Positions 18,755-20,495 of a stretch of DNA of 20,495 nucleotides are shown piece after piece. Position numbers and translations under genes: made by a program. Position 1 is the stretch's first letter. Each line of letters begins with the position of its first letter. The notes under the pieces are model-generated. The model was not told the origin of the DNA and did no database searches. It was given only the letters and a program-made list of their open reading frames with translations. This DNA comes from Plakobranchus ocellatus (Eukaryota; Mollusca; Gastropoda; Plakobranchidae): contig BLXT01004584.1 in NCBI GenBank assembly GCA_019648995.1, positions 345,199-365,693 on the forward strand, in the 5' to 3' direction.

Positions 18755-19031
18755 GACGTCTTGGAACTCCTGTACAATTGCAGTCCCGCTTGTTTAAGTG
18801 GCGGACATATTAACTATCGTGTTTTATTTCTAAATTTGGGACTGATCAACTACAACTTACTTCAATTCGTCAGTATTATTGGTCTTGCAGGGATATTTAA
18901 TTAAGCCTACCAATATTACTGACGAAATGGAGTGTTTTAATTTGATAAGATCCGACTTAGAAATAAACATGAACACTCCACCATGTAAACAAGCGGGACC
19001 GCAATTGTATAGATCTAGGAGTGCCGATGTC
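18755..19031. repeat. Long inverted repeat, possible MITE or hairpin locus
   Basis: The left arm (18755-18883) and right arm (18909-19031) are reverse complements with small gaps around a 25-bp spacer. Best blocks: 18773-18796 against 18986-19009 (24 bp, one mismatch, core GTCCCGCTTGTTTA) and 18866-18883 against 18909-18926 (18 bp, one mismatch, TTCGTCAGTA...TTGGT). Middle parts are less similar. The transcript of either strand would fold into a long hairpin. The minus frame at 18857-19087 crosses this structure and is not credible. Confidence 0.85.
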
Positions 19032-19719
19032 TTTTCTTCATGATCTTTGACATGGTCTGCCATGTGGTTTCCTTGCATTAGTTGCAATGGGGCAGAGATG
19101 TAAACTACGCTGAATTTCCGTTAGATCTAGACCTAGATCCATAATTTGTACAGTTTTCGGAGTCTGAGAGGTTTATTACAGACCCGTATAAATCATTTCA
19201 AAGCTGCAGAGAGGCTATAAAGTTAGTTATCAGGTTTTTTTCTGAAGTTACATGTGAGAGAATGGATTTTAAATTGAAAAATGCAGAAGAACTGAATGGC
19301 TGAAGGGGCATTGTTATTACTGGAATAAAAAAACCCCAGAACTTCTAAATTGAATTGAGCACCCAAGCAGAATACCTGGACCTTGAAGTGGATCCAGACT
19401 GGATATGCCAGTCTGACTTTTAAATTAAATCAAAACTGTAATTAGACAACAACCTCTACATTTTGTCGCTTATAACGTCCTTTGACATATTAACTCTTAG
19501 AGAGGCGAATTTTCAGGACCTGCGAGGTCCCCCAGAGGGGAATTAATTTGGAGTTTTTGAAAAATTAAAAGGTGTTATGCAAAATGCACATAACTTTTTT
19601 ATTTTTCAACAAAAAACAACAAACCATGCACCAATGGAAAGGAAATTGAATATAGATTCATATGAAATAAAAATTTATGCCACCAACCTTTTTGCTTTTT
19701 ATGTCTGTTTTTGTGTTTG
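19032..19719. other. Non-coding stretch, nothing recognised
   Basis: AT-rich with AGATCTAGACCTAGATCC at about 19122-19139. No protein motif was seen on either strand. Confidence 0.45.
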
Positions 19720-19928
19720 TCAGTGGTTCTGGTAGTGGAGGCGATGCCAACCACTTTTTAGATCTACATCTAAATCTTGATGTCCAGGAGCTTGAACCAT
19801 AGGCTCAGACTTCCTAACAAGTCCCCTAAATATCAAATGTGCATCTTGTACAAATTCAGCACTTTTTCTGCCATTATCGTCTGCATACAGTTTCTCAAAC
19901 AGGTCAGGAATTGGGACCGGTCCAGCCA
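19720..19928 (-). CDS. Candidate first exon, unidentified protein
   Basis: On the minus strand ATG 19926-19928 (context AATCATGG) starts MAGPVPIPDLFEKLYADDNG, followed by RKSAEFVQDAHLIFRGLVRK, and the frame ends at TGA at 19720. An upstream in-frame ATG lies at 19942-19944. The residue mix, with helix-like charged segments and no low complexity, looks more like real protein than the surrounding chance frames. I do not recognise the family. The last residues overlap an AGATCTACATCTAAATC cluster, so the coding part may stop earlier at a splice site. It could also be part of an unknown transposon. Confidence 0.35.
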
Positions 19929-20004
19929 TGATTTTCAACAGCATAGCACACGTTCAGTTCTACATTTGTTTACTTCTCAATTTTTAACCCAATCTAATGC
20001 GTAG

Positions 20005-20022
20005 ACTGCTAGTCTTAGCAGT
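20005..20022. repeat. Small hairpin ACTGCTA-GTCT-TAGCAGT
   Basis: Perfect 7-bp stem with a 4-base loop. A second near-palindrome AAGGGGA/TCCCCTT follows at about 20029-20043. Confidence 0.75.
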
Positions 20023-20123
20023 TTGAGAAAGGGGAATCCCCTTAAAAGCGAAACTCAGCCTTTTTGCGGTTGTTCCCTGAGTGTAAAATTGTATACTGAA
20101 GCACTAGACTAGGTGTAGTGCTA

Positions 20124-20185
20124 TCGCGACTATAGTCGTGATAACCTCTGGGAGACCACATAGACCATCGCGACTATAGTCGCGA
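20124..20185. repeat. Tandem pair of TCGCGACTATAGTCGCGA palindromes
   Basis: 20168-20185 is a perfect 18-bp palindrome. 20124-20141 is the same with one change (TCGTGA). They are 44 bp apart, and both are followed by a related AACCTC(T)GGGA sequence, so a 44-bp unit is duplicated. Confidence 0.9.
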
Positions 20186-20378
20186 AAACCTCGGGAAGAG
20201 TTAATTATCATACCTCTCAAAGTCCAGTAACTATAGTATGGGATCGCAGAGAGATTAGCCTAAACTAGAAAGATTTGGACTGTGGCAGTAAAATCACAGG
20301 GGAAATTCATGTTATGGAGACTCATGCTTTTAGATCAACTTTCCATCGGTTACCAAAAAAAATGAAGAGGTCGCGAGC

Positions 20379-20411
20379 GTATATTATTATTATTAGTATT
20401 ATATATATATT
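20379..20411. repeat. ATT and AT microsatellites
   Basis: ATT units (20379-20400) run into AT units (20400-20410) directly ahead of the LINE fragment at 20412. Confidence 0.85.
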
Positions 20412-20495
20412 GTGAACAACCTCATCATAGGCAATACTTGGTTTCAACAACCACCAAGAAGAAAATGGACGTGGAAGAGCCCAGGGGAGGAAATC
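20412..20495 (+). pseudogene. Start of a second RTE-like LINE fragment, continues beyond window
   Basis: The + frame reads VNNLIIG and then NTWFQQPPRRKWTWKSPG up to the last base. This matches the endonuclease stretch NTWYQHHPRRQWTWKSPG of the LINE at about 12940-12870 (minus). No N-terminal endonuclease sequence precedes it; an AT microsatellite abuts it instead, so this copy appears 5'-truncated here. The rest lies outside the window, so whether it is intact cannot be said. Confidence 0.8.

Overview
This window looks like non-coding, repeat-dominated nuclear DNA from a metazoan, most likely an invertebrate and possibly a gastropod or other mollusc. That guess rests on AT-rich sequence full of microsatellites, several decayed transposon families, a dispersed CTAGAT/AGATCT motif and the lack of any bacterial gene layout. 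The taxonomic placement is inference, because no host gene is long enough to fix it. A two-base N gap at 8910-8911 sits inside a CAT repeat and marks an assembly join.

Layout from left to right. 1-118 is a compound triplet microsatellite, and 119-2149 holds no recognisable gene. 2150-7250 is a heavily decayed Ty3/gypsy-type LTR retrotransposon on the + strand: gag with a zinc knuckle, a protease-like stretch, reverse transcriptase and RNase H, then integrase. About 1.8 kb of unrelated AT-rich DNA at roughly 4504-6330 splits it. 7251-9149 has no clear gene but holds a TATA-like promoter candidate and the CAT microsatellite. 9150-9654 carries the C-terminal end of a Tigger/pogo-type transposase on the - strand.

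The best structure lies at 10569-14088. A LINE of RTE-like type (about 3.1 kb) is present in two opposed pieces. The endonuclease half runs on +, and the rest of the endonuclease plus the reverse transcriptase runs on -. The two halves abut exactly at one point in the endonuclease coding sequence, and a 9-bp target-site duplication (TATATGACA) bounds the whole. This is the classic signature of twin priming. The LINE landed inside another protein-coding repeat, whose reading frame is restored in phase if the LINE and one duplication copy are mentally removed. Nothing here codes for an intact mobile protein.

14160-18120 is mostly non-coding: GA and CT microsatellites, a GC-rich island with a small ORF (15285-15371), a pogo-like terminal repeat (ending 16784) and a polypurine tract. 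18143-18284 is the best candidate for a real host exon. It encodes an acid-free, arginine/lysine-rich N-terminus typical of a mitochondrial presequence. It is followed by a 37-bp tandem repeat, a 40-bp duplication and a 277-bp long inverted repeat. A second candidate first exon lies on the - strand at 19720-19928. The right edge has a pair of CGCGACTATAGTCGCG-type palindromes and then the start of a second RTE-like LINE that runs off the window. I found no tRNA, rRNA, CRISPR array or operon.
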